From Candidatus Tectimicrobiota bacterium (GTDB lineage: Bacteria > JACPUC01): a DNA stretch of 64,000 nucleotides. The notes under the pieces are model-generated. The model saw only the letters and a list, made by a program, of their open reading frames with translations. It made no database searches and had not been told where the DNA came from. Positions within the stretch are counted from its first letter, which is position 1, and the number at the start of each line of letters is the position of its first letter. Below are positions 49,900-58,764 of the stretch, in pieces. A program made the translations under genes and the position numbers. The stretch covers positions 1-64,000 of the forward strand of contig JACPUC010000014.1 in the NCBI GenBank assembly GCA_016192455.1, read 5' to 3'.

Positions 49900-51269
49900 C
49901 GGCATCCCCCCAGCAGCTCCTGGAACTCGAACGACGCTGCATGTGGTATCCCTTCACGCAGATGCAGACGTACGCCGCGGAGGAGCCGCTGGTCATCGCC
50001 GGCGGTGAGGGACCCTACCTCATCGACGCCGCGGGGCGGCGCTACCTCGACGGCGTGGCGTCGCTGTGGACGAATGTCCACGGCCACCGCGTGCCGGCCA
50101 TCGACGCGGCCATCCGGGCGCAGCTCGAGCGCATCGCCCACTCGACCCTGCTCGGCTTGACGCACCCGCCGGCCATCGAGCTGGCGGGGCGGCTCATCGC
50201 GCTGGCGCCGCCCGGCCTGACGCGGGTCTTCTACTCCGATAACGGCTCCACGGCGGTGGAGGTGGCGCTGAAAATGGCGCTGCAGTTCTGGCGGCAGACG
50301 ACCCCGCCACAACCGCGGAAGCAGCGCTTCGTCTCCTTCCGCGAAGGGTACCACGGCGACACGCTCGGCGCGGTCAGCGTCGGCGGCATCGACCTCTTCC
50401 ACGCCCGCTACGGCCCCCTCCTCTTCCCCACCCTGAAGGTGCACGGCGCCTTCTGCTACCGCTGCCATCTCCAGGAGAGTTTCCCGGCGTGCCGCCTGCG
50501 CTGCGTCGATGAGCTCGAGGCCGTGCTCGCCCGCCAGGCCGAGGAGATTGCCGCGGTGGTCATCGAGCCGCTGGTGCAGGGCGCCGGCGGCATGATCGTC
50601 GCCCCGCCGGGACACCTGGCCCGCGTGCGCGACCTCTGCCGCCGCTACGACGTGCTCCTCATCGCCGACGAGGTGGCCGTCGGCTGCGGCCGCACCGGCA
50701 CCTTCTTCGCCTGCGAGCAGGAGGGCGTGGCGCCCGATCTCCTCGCCATGGGGAAGGGGGTCGCCGCCGGCTACCTCCCGCTGGCGGCGACGCTGACGAC
50801 GGAGCGCATCTACGAGGCCTTCCTCGGCGCCCCAGCCGAGCAGAAGACCTTCTTCCACGGCCACACCTTCACCGGCAATCCCCTCGCCTGCGCCGCCGCC
50901 CTCGCCAGCCTCGACCTCTTCGAGAAAACGAACCTCGTGCAGGCGGTGCGCGAGAAGAGCGCGCTGCTCGCCGCATGGCTGCAGCCGTTACGGCGGCGAC
51001 GCTCCGTGGGCGACATCCGCCAGCGCGGCCTATTGGCCGGCATCGAGCTCGTGCGGCAACGCGACAGCCGCGCGCCGTTCCCCCCGGAGCTCACCATCGG
51101 GCATCGGGTCACCTTGGCGGCGCGCCGGCGTGGCGCCATCGTGCGGCCGCTGGGGCACGTGGTGGTGCTCATGCCGCCGCTGGCCATCGAGCCTGATCTC
51201 CTGCGCGAGCTCGTCGACATCGTGGACCAGGCGATCGCGGAGGCCGCCGACCCCCTGGCGAAGGAGTAA
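49896..51269 (+). CDS. bioA: Adenosylmethionine-8-amino-7-oxononanoate aminotransferase
   Basis: This 457-aa class III aminotransferase converts 8-amino-7-oxononanoate to 7,8-diaminononanoate, using SAM or lysine as amino donor. Conserved features: WYPFTQMQTY at the N-terminus, DNGSTAVEVALKMALQ, YHGDTLGAVSVGG, LLIADEVAVGCGRTGTFF (PLP Asp) and AMGKGVAAGYLPL with Lys287. A CYRCHLQESFPACRLRC segment is typical of one BioA subgroup rather than a new metal site. The ATG overlaps the bioF stop (ATGA), so translation is coupled. bioD follows after 89 bp. Confidence 0.95.
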
Positions 51270-51358
51270 GGTCACCCTTCGGCCGCCGCCGCGGCCCTTA
51301 CCGCGGGGACGGCAGGGGACGGCGCCGCTGGCGCGGCTCTCTTGAGGTCCGTCGTTAG

Positions 51359-52159
51359 GTGAGCTGCCAATCTCTCCTGATCAGCGGCACCGATACCGGC
51401 GTCGGCAAGACCATCGTGACGGCGGCGCTCGCCATGGCCCTCGACAGCGTCGGCTTGCGGGTGGCGCCCATGAAGCCGGTGGAGACGGGCTGCGTGGCCA
51501 CCGCCGCGGGTCTGGCGCCCTGCGATGCGCTCTTCCTGCGCCGGATCGCGCGCTGCACCGCAGCGCTCGACCTCATCTGCCCCTACCGCTTCGCGCCGCC
51601 CGTCGCCCCCTTGGTGGCGGCGGAGGAGGCCGGGGAAGCCATCCGGCTCGCACACCTCACGGCCTGCCGGCAGCGGCTCGCAGACCGCGCCGATGTGCTG
51701 CTCGTTGAGGGAGCGGGGGGCTTGGCCGTGCCCTTGCGGGCAGATCTCGACTACGCCCGCCTGGCCCGGCGCTGGCGCCTGCCGCTCCTCCTGGTGATCG
51801 ACAACCGCCTCGGTTGCCTGAACCATGCGCGGCTCAGCGTGGCGTACGCGGAGCGCGTCGGCCTCTCCATCCTCGGCTATGTCCTCAACCAGACGCAGCC
51901 GGCGGCGGGCGAGGCGGCGCGCTCGAACCCCGCCAGCCTGGCGCGGCTCCTGGCGGTCCCTTGTCTCGGCGTGCTGCCCCACGTCGGCGGAGCCGCTCTC
52001 AGCCCGGAGCGGGTGCGCGCCCTGGCCCTCGGCGAAGAGGGCGAGCCGCCCTCCGCCACCGTGGCCACGACTCTCGAGGCGATCCGCGCTCTCTCCCAGT
52101 GCCTCTCGCTGGCCGCGCTCCAGCACGCTCTGGCGCGCGACGCCGCGGTGAAGCAATGA
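51359..52159 (+). CDS. bioD: Dethiobiotin synthetase
   Basis: This 266-aa ATP-dependent carboxylase closes the ureido ring of dethiobiotin. The P-loop variant GTDTGVGKT is at residues 10-18, followed by APMKPVETGC, with the Lys and Thr that contact substrate, and LLVEGAGGLAVPL. A GYVLNQTQP segment matches the nucleotide-base loop. GTG start, with only a modest AGG upstream. It ends the biotin operon; a further 339 bp separate it from the next gene. Length is slightly over the usual 220-240 aa, mainly from a C-terminal extension. Confidence 0.94.
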   Translation: MSCQSLLISGTDTGVGKTIVTAALAMALDSVGLRVAPMKPVETGCVATAAGLAPCDALFLRRIARCTAALDLICPYRFAPPVAPLVAAEEAGEAIRLAHLTACRQRLADRADVLLVEGAGGLAVPLRADLDYARLARRWRLPLLLVIDNRLGCLNHARLSVAYAERVGLSILGYVLNQTQPAAGEAARSNPASLARLLAVPCLGVLPHVGGAALSPERVRALALGEEGEPPSATVATTLEAIRALSQCLSLAALQHALARDAAVKQ

Positions 52160-52498
52160 GCACGGGTTCTGGGAGGACCTCGCCGCGCGGACGGCTGACA
52201 GTCGCTGCAGGAGACGCATCGGCATCGGCTAGCTCGCGCGCGGCTGCTGGTTGCGGGATGGTTCCTGCTCGACAGCGCGACGGCTACGGAAGGCGAGGTG
52301 TCTGAATGCTGTTTCAGTGAAACGCATGACGTAGTAAGATGTCCAAGTAAATGACCTCGCCACACCCTTCGACCTCCAGCGCAGCGCCATGAGCCACAGC
52401 GAGAGCGTCTTTCAGCCGAGGCGCGGTGCCGGGAGTCGATGCTTCTGTTGACGAGAGCCCTGCGGCACCACCACACCCTTCAGGGAGCGTTGTCTCCT
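52160..52498. other. 339-bp region after bioD
   Basis: No gene is supported here. It holds a 13-bp perfect palindrome and a candidate promoter (listed separately) ahead of the FG-GAP protein gene. I see no clear bioD terminator. Confidence 0.45.
52311..52340 (+). promoter_or_regulatory. Palindrome GTTTCAGTGAAAC overlapping a candidate promoter
   Basis: GTTTCA (52311-52316), a central G, and TGAAAC (52318-52323) form a perfect palindrome. TAAGAT at 52335-52340 makes a good -10 box; a -35 at 17-bp spacing would be TTTCAG (52312-52317), inside the palindrome. A repressor or activator bound there could control the FG-GAP gene 158 bp downstream. The regulator is unknown. Confidence 0.4.
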
Positions 52499-54589
52499 AT
52501 GGCGACCTTGCGCTTCTCGATCATCGCCGCCCATGCCGGGCCACGGCCCGCCGGTGCGCGCCGCGCGCGCCCCAGCGTCCCCTGGCTGACTTCGCTGCTG
52601 GCGCTGGCCCTCCTCCTCGGCCTCGCGGCGCCAGCCGCCCAGGCCGCCGAAACCCCGGCCGCACCGCAATCGACGCTCGCCGCGCGGCTCGAGCAGGCTG
52701 TTGCGAAGCTGGCGGAACACTTGCCGCGGGCGCAGGGAACCATCGCCAACCTGGAACAGAACGGGCGGGCGGCAACCCTCCTGCTGCCGGCGGACGCCGC
52801 GTTGGAGCCCGGGCAGGAGTTCGTCGTCTCGCGTCAGGGCCCGGTCCAACGGCATCCCGTCACCAATCAGCCCTTGGGTCGCTTCCGGGAGCTGCTGGGC
52901 GTGGCCTCGATTACACAGCGCCTGCCGCAGCTTGCCCTGGCGCGGCTTTTTGTAAGCGGCGGGGCGCAGATTGCGAAAGGGGATGAGGTGAGTGTGCCGG
53001 AGCGCTTCACCATTCTCCTCCGCCCGGTGCAGAATGCCACCCCCAGGCTCCTCAACGAGCGCAGCTTCAACGCCCTGCTCGCCAACGCCGTCGAGCAGCA
53101 TCCGCGCTTCACGGTGCGCAGCCTCGAGGTTGGCGAGGAGCCTTCGCAGAGCACCGTTCTGGAGAGCCTCGCGTTCGACCGTTCCTACCAGGTGCTCCTG
53201 CAGCCCCTCCTCCGTCCCGACCGCGAGGAGCTGCGTGCGGAGCTGCGGCTGCACTCTTTGTACAGCCAGCGCACGATGGCCCTGGTGGGCGTCCCCGTCC
53301 CCCTCAAGGAGCTGGAGGTGTCGGCTCCTCTCGTCGCCGCCGCCCCTGCCGTCGGCGTGGCGCAGCCGGCCAGGCCGCTTGAAGGCGCCGCCACGCCCCC
53401 GTCGCCGTCGCCGTCGGGAACCGTCGGCAAACCCACGCGGGCGCTGCGCAACCCCGAGCTGCTCTTCGCCCAAGGATATACGAACAACGCCCCCGCCGCT
53501 CCTCAGAACGGCAGCGGCGCGCCGCTGCAGTCCCAGACCCTGCGGGGCGATCTCCTCGCCTTCGATGTGGGGGACCTGGATGGCGACGGCGTGCCCGAGC
53601 TCGTCGCCTCGTCGAACAACCAGCTCTTCGTCTATCGCTGGCAGAACGGTCAGTTCCAGCTCTCCTCCAGTTTGAAAGGTGAAACCCAAGACACGTACCT
53701 GTCGGTCGATATCGCCGACATCAACGGCAATGGTCGCGCCGAGGTCTTCGTCACGAACCTGCATTCGCGAGTCACCACCACGACCGGCTTCGAGAACGAG
53801 ATGCGCTCCTTCGTCCTGGAGATGCACAACGGCTCCTTGCGGCGCATCTGGCGCAAGGCCCCTTTCTTCTTCCGCGTCATCAAGCCGCCGGAGCGCCCGG
53901 GGGGCATCCTCCTTGCCCAGCGCCTCGGGCAGGGCACACCCTATGAAGGCGCGATCACCGAGCTGGTGTGGAACGGCCGGGCCTACGCGCGCAATCCAAA
54001 GTTCTTCATCCCGGAAGGGTTCCAGATTTACGGCTTCCACTACGGTGACCTCAACGGCGATTCGACGCCCGAGATCGTCTTGATCGGGGACGACGGCTAC
54101 CTGCGCATCTTCACCCCGAGCGGCCAGCTCCTCTTCGAGTCGTCGATCGATCTCGGCCTGAACCAGTACGTGAAGATCGAGATGAATCCTCCGCAGGCCT
54201 CGCGCTTCGACCAGGCCACCAGCTCGTCCAGTTTTCAGCCCTTGAGCCAGGCGGTGGCCTACCCGCTGAAGTACCGGCTTCTCCTGGCGGATATTGACGG
54301 CGACGGCTATGCCGAAATCCTCACCCTCGCCAATCCGCCAAGTGGGGGGGTCAGCCGCTTCTTGGCGAACCAAAATCCCACGCAGGGAGGAAGTCTCGTC
54401 GCCTTCGGCTGGACCGGCGCCTCGTTCGCGAAGCTGTGGGAGACGCGTCAGAAACGCGAGCTCTTTTACATCGACCTGGCGCTCCTTGATCCGAAGCGCA
54501 GCGGTTTGCCGTACGCGCTCTTGCTCGGCGTCGAGAAGAAGCTCATTGGTCGAGGCGCCAGCGTCCTGCAAGTTCTGAACTTCTACTGA
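52499..54589 (+). CDS. Exported FG-GAP repeat protein with FlgT-like N-terminal module
   Basis: This 696-aa exported protein has a signal peptide to about residue 49 (TSLLALALLLGLAAPAAQA). An N-terminal module (~55-290) reads GQEFVVSRQGPVQRHPVTNQ, then LARLFVSGGAQIAKGDEVSV and RPVQNATP. This same module occurs in the lipoprotein at 57.7 kb. After a Pro-rich linker near 300 come FG-GAP/VCBS-type calcium-binding repeats: DLDGDGVPEL (~359), DINGNGRAEV (~403), DLNGDSTPEI (~515) and DIDGDGYAEI (~596), suggesting a beta-propeller. It probably acts at the outer membrane or surface. ATG at 52499 with AGGGAG upstream; a TTG-type earlier start would precede the signal peptide. Confidence 0.85.
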   Translation: MATLRFSIIAAHAGPRPAGARRARPSVPWLTSLLALALLLGLAAPAAQAAETPAAPQSTLAARLEQAVAKLAEHLPRAQGTIANLEQNGRAATLLLPADAALEPGQEFVVSRQGPVQRHPVTNQPLGRFRELLGVASITQRLPQLALARLFVSGGAQIAKGDEVSVPERFTILLRPVQNATPRLLNERSFNALLANAVEQHPRFTVRSLEVGEEPSQSTVLESLAFDRSYQVLLQPLLRPDREELRAELRLHSLYSQRTMALVGVPVPLKELEVSAPLVAAAPAVGVAQPARPLEGAATPPSPSPSGTVGKPTRALRNPELLFAQGYTNNAPAAPQNGSGAPLQSQTLRGDLLAFDVGDLDGDGVPELVASSNNQLFVYRWQNGQFQLSSSLKGETQDTYLSVDIADINGNGRAEVFVTNLHSRVTTTTGFENEMRSFVLEMHNGSLRRIWRKAPFFFRVIKPPERPGGILLAQRLGQGTPYEGAITELVWNGRAYARNPKFFIPEGFQIYGFHYGDLNGDSTPEIVLIGDDGYLRIFTPSGQLLFESSIDLGLNQYVKIEMNPPQASRFDQATSSSSFQPLSQAVAYPLKYRLLLADIDGDGYAEILTLANPPSGGVSRFLANQNPTQGGSLVAFGWTGASFAKLWETRQKRELFYIDLALLDPKRSGLPYALLLGVEKKLIGRGASVLQVLNFY

Positions 54590-55634
54590 GAGCGCACGTT
54601 GCGTTCGACACCGCGATGACTCGTTGCCTTCGTCTCCTCATCGCTTGCAGGAGGAAGGCGCCCAAGGTTGGGTTCTCTCCTCATGGAGATATCCCGTTGC
54701 CAGTCTGGACACCACAAAGTCCTGCGCGTGTTTTTTCCCGCCGCGTTGAGATGATCTTCTCCGGGTAGCGAAGGACCGCAGCCTCCCGGGTCTTACCGGC
54801 TGAGGGAGAACGTCCCCCCTTAGCCATCCCTGCTTCTCCTGCCTCGCCACAGCTACACCCTTTCCACCTTGCAGGTCGTGGCGGCAAAGTGTCACGCACC
54901 ATATCGGAGGCGAGGATCGCGCTGCGCCCCACTCCTGCCGCGTTGGGCGCAATCGGAGTGTGCAGAAGGTCCCCCGCAGAGGAAACCATCACGGCACTCC
55001 CCCGCCTTGCTCTCTCCTCCTTTTCAATCGTCTCTGCAGCAGCCTGACGCCTGACCGGCGCCACTGTGCCACGAAAGTGCACCGCCTGCCGGCGCGCCCC
55101 GCCTCGCAACCCTGCCACCACGCGCTGTCGCACGCCCCTTCGCCGGGGCAGAAGCGCATCTGATCCGCTTCCACCTGGAACGCCAGAGGTGGAGTTCTTC
55201 TTGACGGTTTTTGGCCGCGAGGGAATAGACCACGACAGTGGGAACGTTTAACGGTTGGCGGCATGCCAGACCGTGTAGTGGCTCAGGAGCTTCCTCGGAT
55301 TGAGGAAGGCAATGCGTGCGGTGATGTGATTGAGACGTGCTTGCCTGGGTGCGACGCACAGGCAGACCCATTGCGGCGCAGGCAGGAGAGCCTCTTCGCC
55401 CGGAACACTCCGTGTCCCCCATCGCGGAGATTTCTGACCCTGGGCGGCGGATTCCCCTCCGCCATCAATGATGAAGCGGCTCCTCCTGCTCCCGCGCAAG
55501 AAAACCACCAGCGCCGACGTGGAGGAGGAGTGGGGGTCCATGGCGGCGATCAAGATTCAGTAAAGAGCGGACCGAGGCGAAACGCTATCCGCTCGGCGAG
55601 GCTTTGCGCGAGATTCCCCTTGGAGGAGAGAATC
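54590..55634. other. 1045-bp intergenic region
   Basis: The largest gene-free stretch in the window. GC is lower and third-position bias absent, so its small open frames (either strand) look like noise. A frame of about 30 codons from the ATG at 55470 ends at 55559; I do not call it a gene. It includes a candidate promoter (listed) and, just upstream of it, an imperfect hairpin TCCACCT/AGGTGGA at about 55169-55192. It may hold a small RNA or a decayed gene, but I cannot show either. Confidence 0.45.
55201..55229 (+). promoter_or_regulatory. Candidate promoter upstream of the beta-barrel gene
   Basis: TTGACG (55201-55206), 17 bp, AATAGA (55224-55229) match five and three of six sigma70 positions. 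It would give a ~400-nt leader before the ATG at 55635, so another site nearer the gene may be used. Confidence 0.3.
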
Positions 55635-57332
55635 ATGCAGCGAAAATGGTCAGCAACTTGCGCCTTGCTCATCTCCCTGCTCTTCCTACCGGGAGCGGCT
55701 CTGGCCACGATTGTCGCGGCAGGGCCGTTCGCCAATCCGGCACAGTGGCCGGCCGCCGCAAAGGTGAACACGTTTTACGGCAACAAGGATGTGGTGCTAT
55801 CGTTCGGGGTAGCGCAGGAGAATGATTTCACGCACGTTGAGAATACGGATGATTTCAACAAGAATAAGGGCCATGCCTTCTCCAACATCAACCAGGAGAG
55901 CGTCTTCGTCGTCATTGGTACGCTTCCCGGCCAGTGGAAGATGCTCTTCATGCTCGAGCATGAGGCCGCCTTCAGTCAAGGCAATGAGGGAGGCGGATCG
56001 GCGGAGATCGGTTTGGAGCGCGCCTGGGTGGAGTACAAGCTGCCCTGGTTTAAAACCTGGTGGGTCAATGTCGGCAGCGCCATCGATGCGCCGCAACTCT
56101 TCCACACTGTATTTCTGGGCGACAACTTCGGCGTCCGGGTGTTTGGCGACCTGGCCAAGAACCTGAGTTGGCGGTTCGGGTACCTGAAAATTGAAGAGAA
56201 CCTTGACGCCGGCGGCATCGGCGTCGGCGTCGCCGGCACCTTCGGGCCTGACGCCACCACAGGTCCGCTGGCGGTGGCCGGTCCCACCGGGATCGCCAAC
56301 GCCGGGAACGGCATCGGCGGCGATAATGATCAAGACCTGTGGTACGGCTACCTCGACTGGCGTCCTGGCAAGCAGCGCCTGCGCCCCTACTTCCTCTTCA
56401 ACCGCGATTTCACGGAGAATTGCACCCCCGCCGCCATCGGCAGGGGTTGCACGGCTCCCGGATCACCCGTCAATGAGAAGCAGCTCGAGCAGGTCTATGT
56501 TGGCCTGGACGGGCAATTCAAGGTGGGACCGCTGAACATCGATGCCTCGGGCATCTACATGGGCGGCAACCTCGAGAAGGCCGGCGGTTTCGACGGCGAC
56601 TTGCGCGCCTTCCACTTCTATGCCGACGTGCAGTGGCCGATGGGAAAGTGGACGCCGCACCTGGGAGGATTTTTCTCAAGTGGCGACGACGATCCGACTG
56701 ACAGTGATCTGGAAGGCTTCGGCGAGGCCAACAACCTTGCCATCGTGAACCAGGATATCTGGGGGGGCGAGCATCGCCTCATCGGCGAGGCCGGGGAGCC
56801 AAGGGGTCTCGGGTTCTTCGCCGAGTCAACCTTCACGACGAAATTTGTCGGTCCGTCGGCGCGCTGCCCCGCCGGCTCGCCACGCGGCTTCAACGGCCAG
56901 GCAATCTGCAAGGGGCCAAAGTTCGGAGCGGTCTTCAACCAGCCCGGGGGCGCCGTCAACCGCGACGGTCTTGGGTTGCAGAATCCGGGTCTCTGGGGAA
57001 TCAACCTGGGGTTGGACTACCAGGCTACCAAGCGTCTCTTCCTCAATACGAACCTCACCTACTTCTCCTTCGCGGAGGCGGAGGATCACTTTTCCAAGTC
57101 GTTGGGAATCCGGGCTAATCGGTTGACCGCGGCGCCTTCGCGGTCCACCAACTTCGATGACGAGATCGGCTTTGAGTGGAACATTGGCGGAACCTTCCGC
57201 CAGAGCCGCAACTTCTTCATCGATGGCAGCTTCGCTACCCTCATCCCGACGAGCAGCGGTGTCGTCAAGCAGCTCTACGGCGAAGATGACCTTGCCTGGT
57301 CGGTGTTCCTCGAAACCCACTGGCGCTTTTAA
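55635..57332 (+). CDS. Outer-membrane beta-barrel (porin-like) protein
   Basis: This 565-aa exported protein has signal peptide 1-24 (MQRKWSATCALLISLLFLPGAALA). Many alternating amphipathic strands follow, with Trp/Tyr/Phe girdle residues (for example VEYKLPWFKTWWVNVGSA, WRFGYLKIEENL), long acidic loops, and a final FLETHWRF ending in Phe. That is the C-terminal signature recognised by the BAM machinery. The strong GGAGGAG site at the ATG fixes the start. Overall it resembles alginate-export/OprD-like porins of one subunit per barrel, but I do not assign a substrate. A perfect terminator hairpin follows 33 bp after the stop, so it is probably monocistronic. Confidence 0.82.
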   Translation: MQRKWSATCALLISLLFLPGAALATIVAAGPFANPAQWPAAAKVNTFYGNKDVVLSFGVAQENDFTHVENTDDFNKNKGHAFSNINQESVFVVIGTLPGQWKMLFMLEHEAAFSQGNEGGGSAEIGLERAWVEYKLPWFKTWWVNVGSAIDAPQLFHTVFLGDNFGVRVFGDLAKNLSWRFGYLKIEENLDAGGIGVGVAGTFGPDATTGPLAVAGPTGIANAGNGIGGDNDQDLWYGYLDWRPGKQRLRPYFLFNRDFTENCTPAAIGRGCTAPGSPVNEKQLEQVYVGLDGQFKVGPLNIDASGIYMGGNLEKAGGFDGDLRAFHFYADVQWPMGKWTPHLGGFFSSGDDDPTDSDLEGFGEANNLAIVNQDIWGGEHRLIGEAGEPRGLGFFAESTFTTKFVGPSARCPAGSPRGFNGQAICKGPKFGAVFNQPGGAVNRDGLGLQNPGLWGINLGLDYQATKRLFLNTNLTYFSFAEAEDHFSKSLGIRANRLTAAPSRSTNFDDEIGFEWNIGGTFRQSRNFFIDGSFATLIPTSSGVVKQLYGEDDLAWSVFLETHWRF

Positions 57333-57364
57333 ACCAAGCACCCACCCGACACCGTTCACACCCT

Positions 57365-57400
57365 CAACAACCCCCGGGCAGAGAAGCCCGGGGGTTGTTG
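57365..57400 (+). terminator. Strong terminator hairpin after the beta-barrel gene
   Basis: CAACAACCCCCGGGC (57365-57379) and its exact complement (57386-57400) form a perfect 15-bp stem with the 6-nt loop AGAGAA. The 3' arm is T-rich at its end, though a pure U run is missing. It lies 33 bp after the stop codon. Confidence 0.75.
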
Positions 57401-57582
57401 TCGTGTCATGATCCAGCGAAGCTCCAGGAGAGCAGCCCCAGATTGGCCCCAGCGCCGCTCGCGACATCAGCAGCTCAGCTTCCGACCGACCTGCGCGTCC
57501 GGCCTCATCCTTCGATTCCCTGGCAGGCACCGCGCGAGCAGCGGCAAGCTCATGCGGATGCAGACGAAATGAGTTCTGGGGA

Positions 57583-57611
57583 TTGCGGAGGACCAGCGGG
57601 CGGGCTATGAT
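57583..57611 (+). promoter_or_regulatory. Candidate promoter for the lipoprotein gene
   Basis: TTGCGG (57583-57588), a 17-bp spacer and TATGAT (57606-57611), five of six -10 matches. A transcript from here gives a leader of about 115 nt to the ATG at 57732. Confidence 0.45.
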
Positions 57612-57731
57612 CCTCTCTAGTTGAGTAGTGCCGCCCCGCACGGCGGATCCTCCCCTGTCTTGGGAAGCGCCGGCGCGCGCGGCCGCCGTTGCGGCGGCAA
57701 CGCCCCCAGTCTCCGCGAAAGGTCTCACCAG

Positions 57732-58709
57732 ATGAGATGGCGCCACGCGCGGATGCTCCTGCTGCTCGGCAGTCTCCTCACCGGGCTGCTCGGTTGCTCG
57801 CAGGTGAAATCCACCCTCGCTCCCGTGGGATCAGCGATCAGCAAGGCAGCCAGCCCATTGCGTTCGCTTGGGCATAGGGTCACCGGCAGAGACCCCAATG
57901 TCCCCTCCACCGAGGTGAGCGCCACGGCGGCCATCTCTGCCGAAGAGGCTTTTCAAACGGACGTCGAGGCAGCAATCCGACAGCGGTTCGAGCCGGTGGC
58001 GACAGACCTCTGCCGGCAGCTTTTGGCGCTGTTCACACCGATGGAAGGGTACGTCGTCTCGGTGGAGGGCGAGCGCGTCCTCCTCGACCTCGGGAAAGGG
58101 GAGTCCCTGCAGGTAGGCCAGGTCCTCGAAGTGGTGCGCAAGGGCGCGGTGTACCGCCACCCTCTGAATTACACGGTGCTGGGTGAATCCGAGGAGATGG
58201 TGGGGAAAGTGGAGGTGCGCGAGGTGGCGGAGAAGCTCTCCATTGCGCGCCTCCTGGAGGCGGCGAACGGGACGACGGTGCGCCCCGGGGACCGGGTGCG
58301 CGTGAGTGCGCGGAAGATCACTCTAGCGCTGCCGCCGCTGCGCAACGCCACGAGCAGCCAGGTCAGCCTCGCAGGGCTCGCCCACTCCCTGCAGACGGCT
58401 CTCGATCAAAGCGGTCGCTTCGAGGTCGTGCCGGCGGAGCAGCTCCGTTCGACCTTGAAGCTGCCAACCATGACGGCGGAACTCCTCAGCCTTCCCGCCA
58501 ACCTTGCCCACCTGCAGGAGCGCTGGCCCGGCAGTTATCTCCTCACCGGCGTGATCACCCCCAGCGAGGAGGGCCTTAGCCTCGCCGTCTCGGTCATCGC
58601 GCCGCGAACGCAGCATACCTGGAGGCTGGTCAGCAAATCCTTCCCCGCCGAGCAGCCGAAAGCAGCCCCCAGCGCGGAAATCCCGCCCGCCTCCCGCGCC
58701 GGCAAGTAA
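57732..58709 (+). CDS. Lipoprotein with FlgT-like module
   Basis: This 325-aa protein has a lipoprotein signal, with lipobox LLGC and acylated Cys22 followed by SQVKS. After a linker, the module from about 130 on reads GYVVSVEGERVLLDLGKGE, GQVLEVVRKGAVYRHPLNY, LSIARLLEAANGTTVRPGDRV and LRNATSSQVSLAGLAHSLQT. That corresponds closely to the N-terminal module of the FG-GAP protein 3 kb upstream and resembles flagellar FlgT middle/C-terminal domains and other envelope assembly lipoproteins. No flagellar gene is nearby. The ATG at 57732 puts the signal peptide at the extreme N-terminus. It may sit in the outer membrane beside the barrel protein. Confidence 0.83.
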   Translation: MRWRHARMLLLLGSLLTGLLGCSQVKSTLAPVGSAISKAASPLRSLGHRVTGRDPNVPSTEVSATAAISAEEAFQTDVEAAIRQRFEPVATDLCRQLLALFTPMEGYVVSVEGERVLLDLGKGESLQVGQVLEVVRKGAVYRHPLNYTVLGESEEMVGKVEVREVAEKLSIARLLEAANGTTVRPGDRVRVSARKITLALPPLRNATSSQVSLAGLAHSLQTALDQSGRFEVVPAEQLRSTLKLPTMTAELLSLPANLAHLQERWPGSYLLTGVITPSEEGLSLAVSVIAPRTQHTWRLVSKSFPAEQPKAAPSAEIPPASRAGK

Positions 58710-58764
58710 CCAACCTCCACGTCCCGCGCCACCGCTGCCGGCGCGGTTCCTGGCTCCGCTCCTC

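Larger units (their letters stand above)
57333..57731. other. 399-bp region between the barrel and lipoprotein genes
   Basis: This region holds the terminator hairpin (57365-57400) and a candidate promoter (57583-57611) for the lipoprotein gene; both are listed separately. No gene is supported. Confidence 0.5.

Noticed and set aside
50454-50505. Cys-rich CYRC...C...C segment of BioA as a new metal site
   Set aside because: The same cysteine pattern is common in one ordinary BioA subgroup.
55263-55634. Start of the beta-barrel gene extended 124 codons upstream
   Set aside because: It would bury the signal peptide; the ATG at 55635 has a perfect GGAGGAG site.
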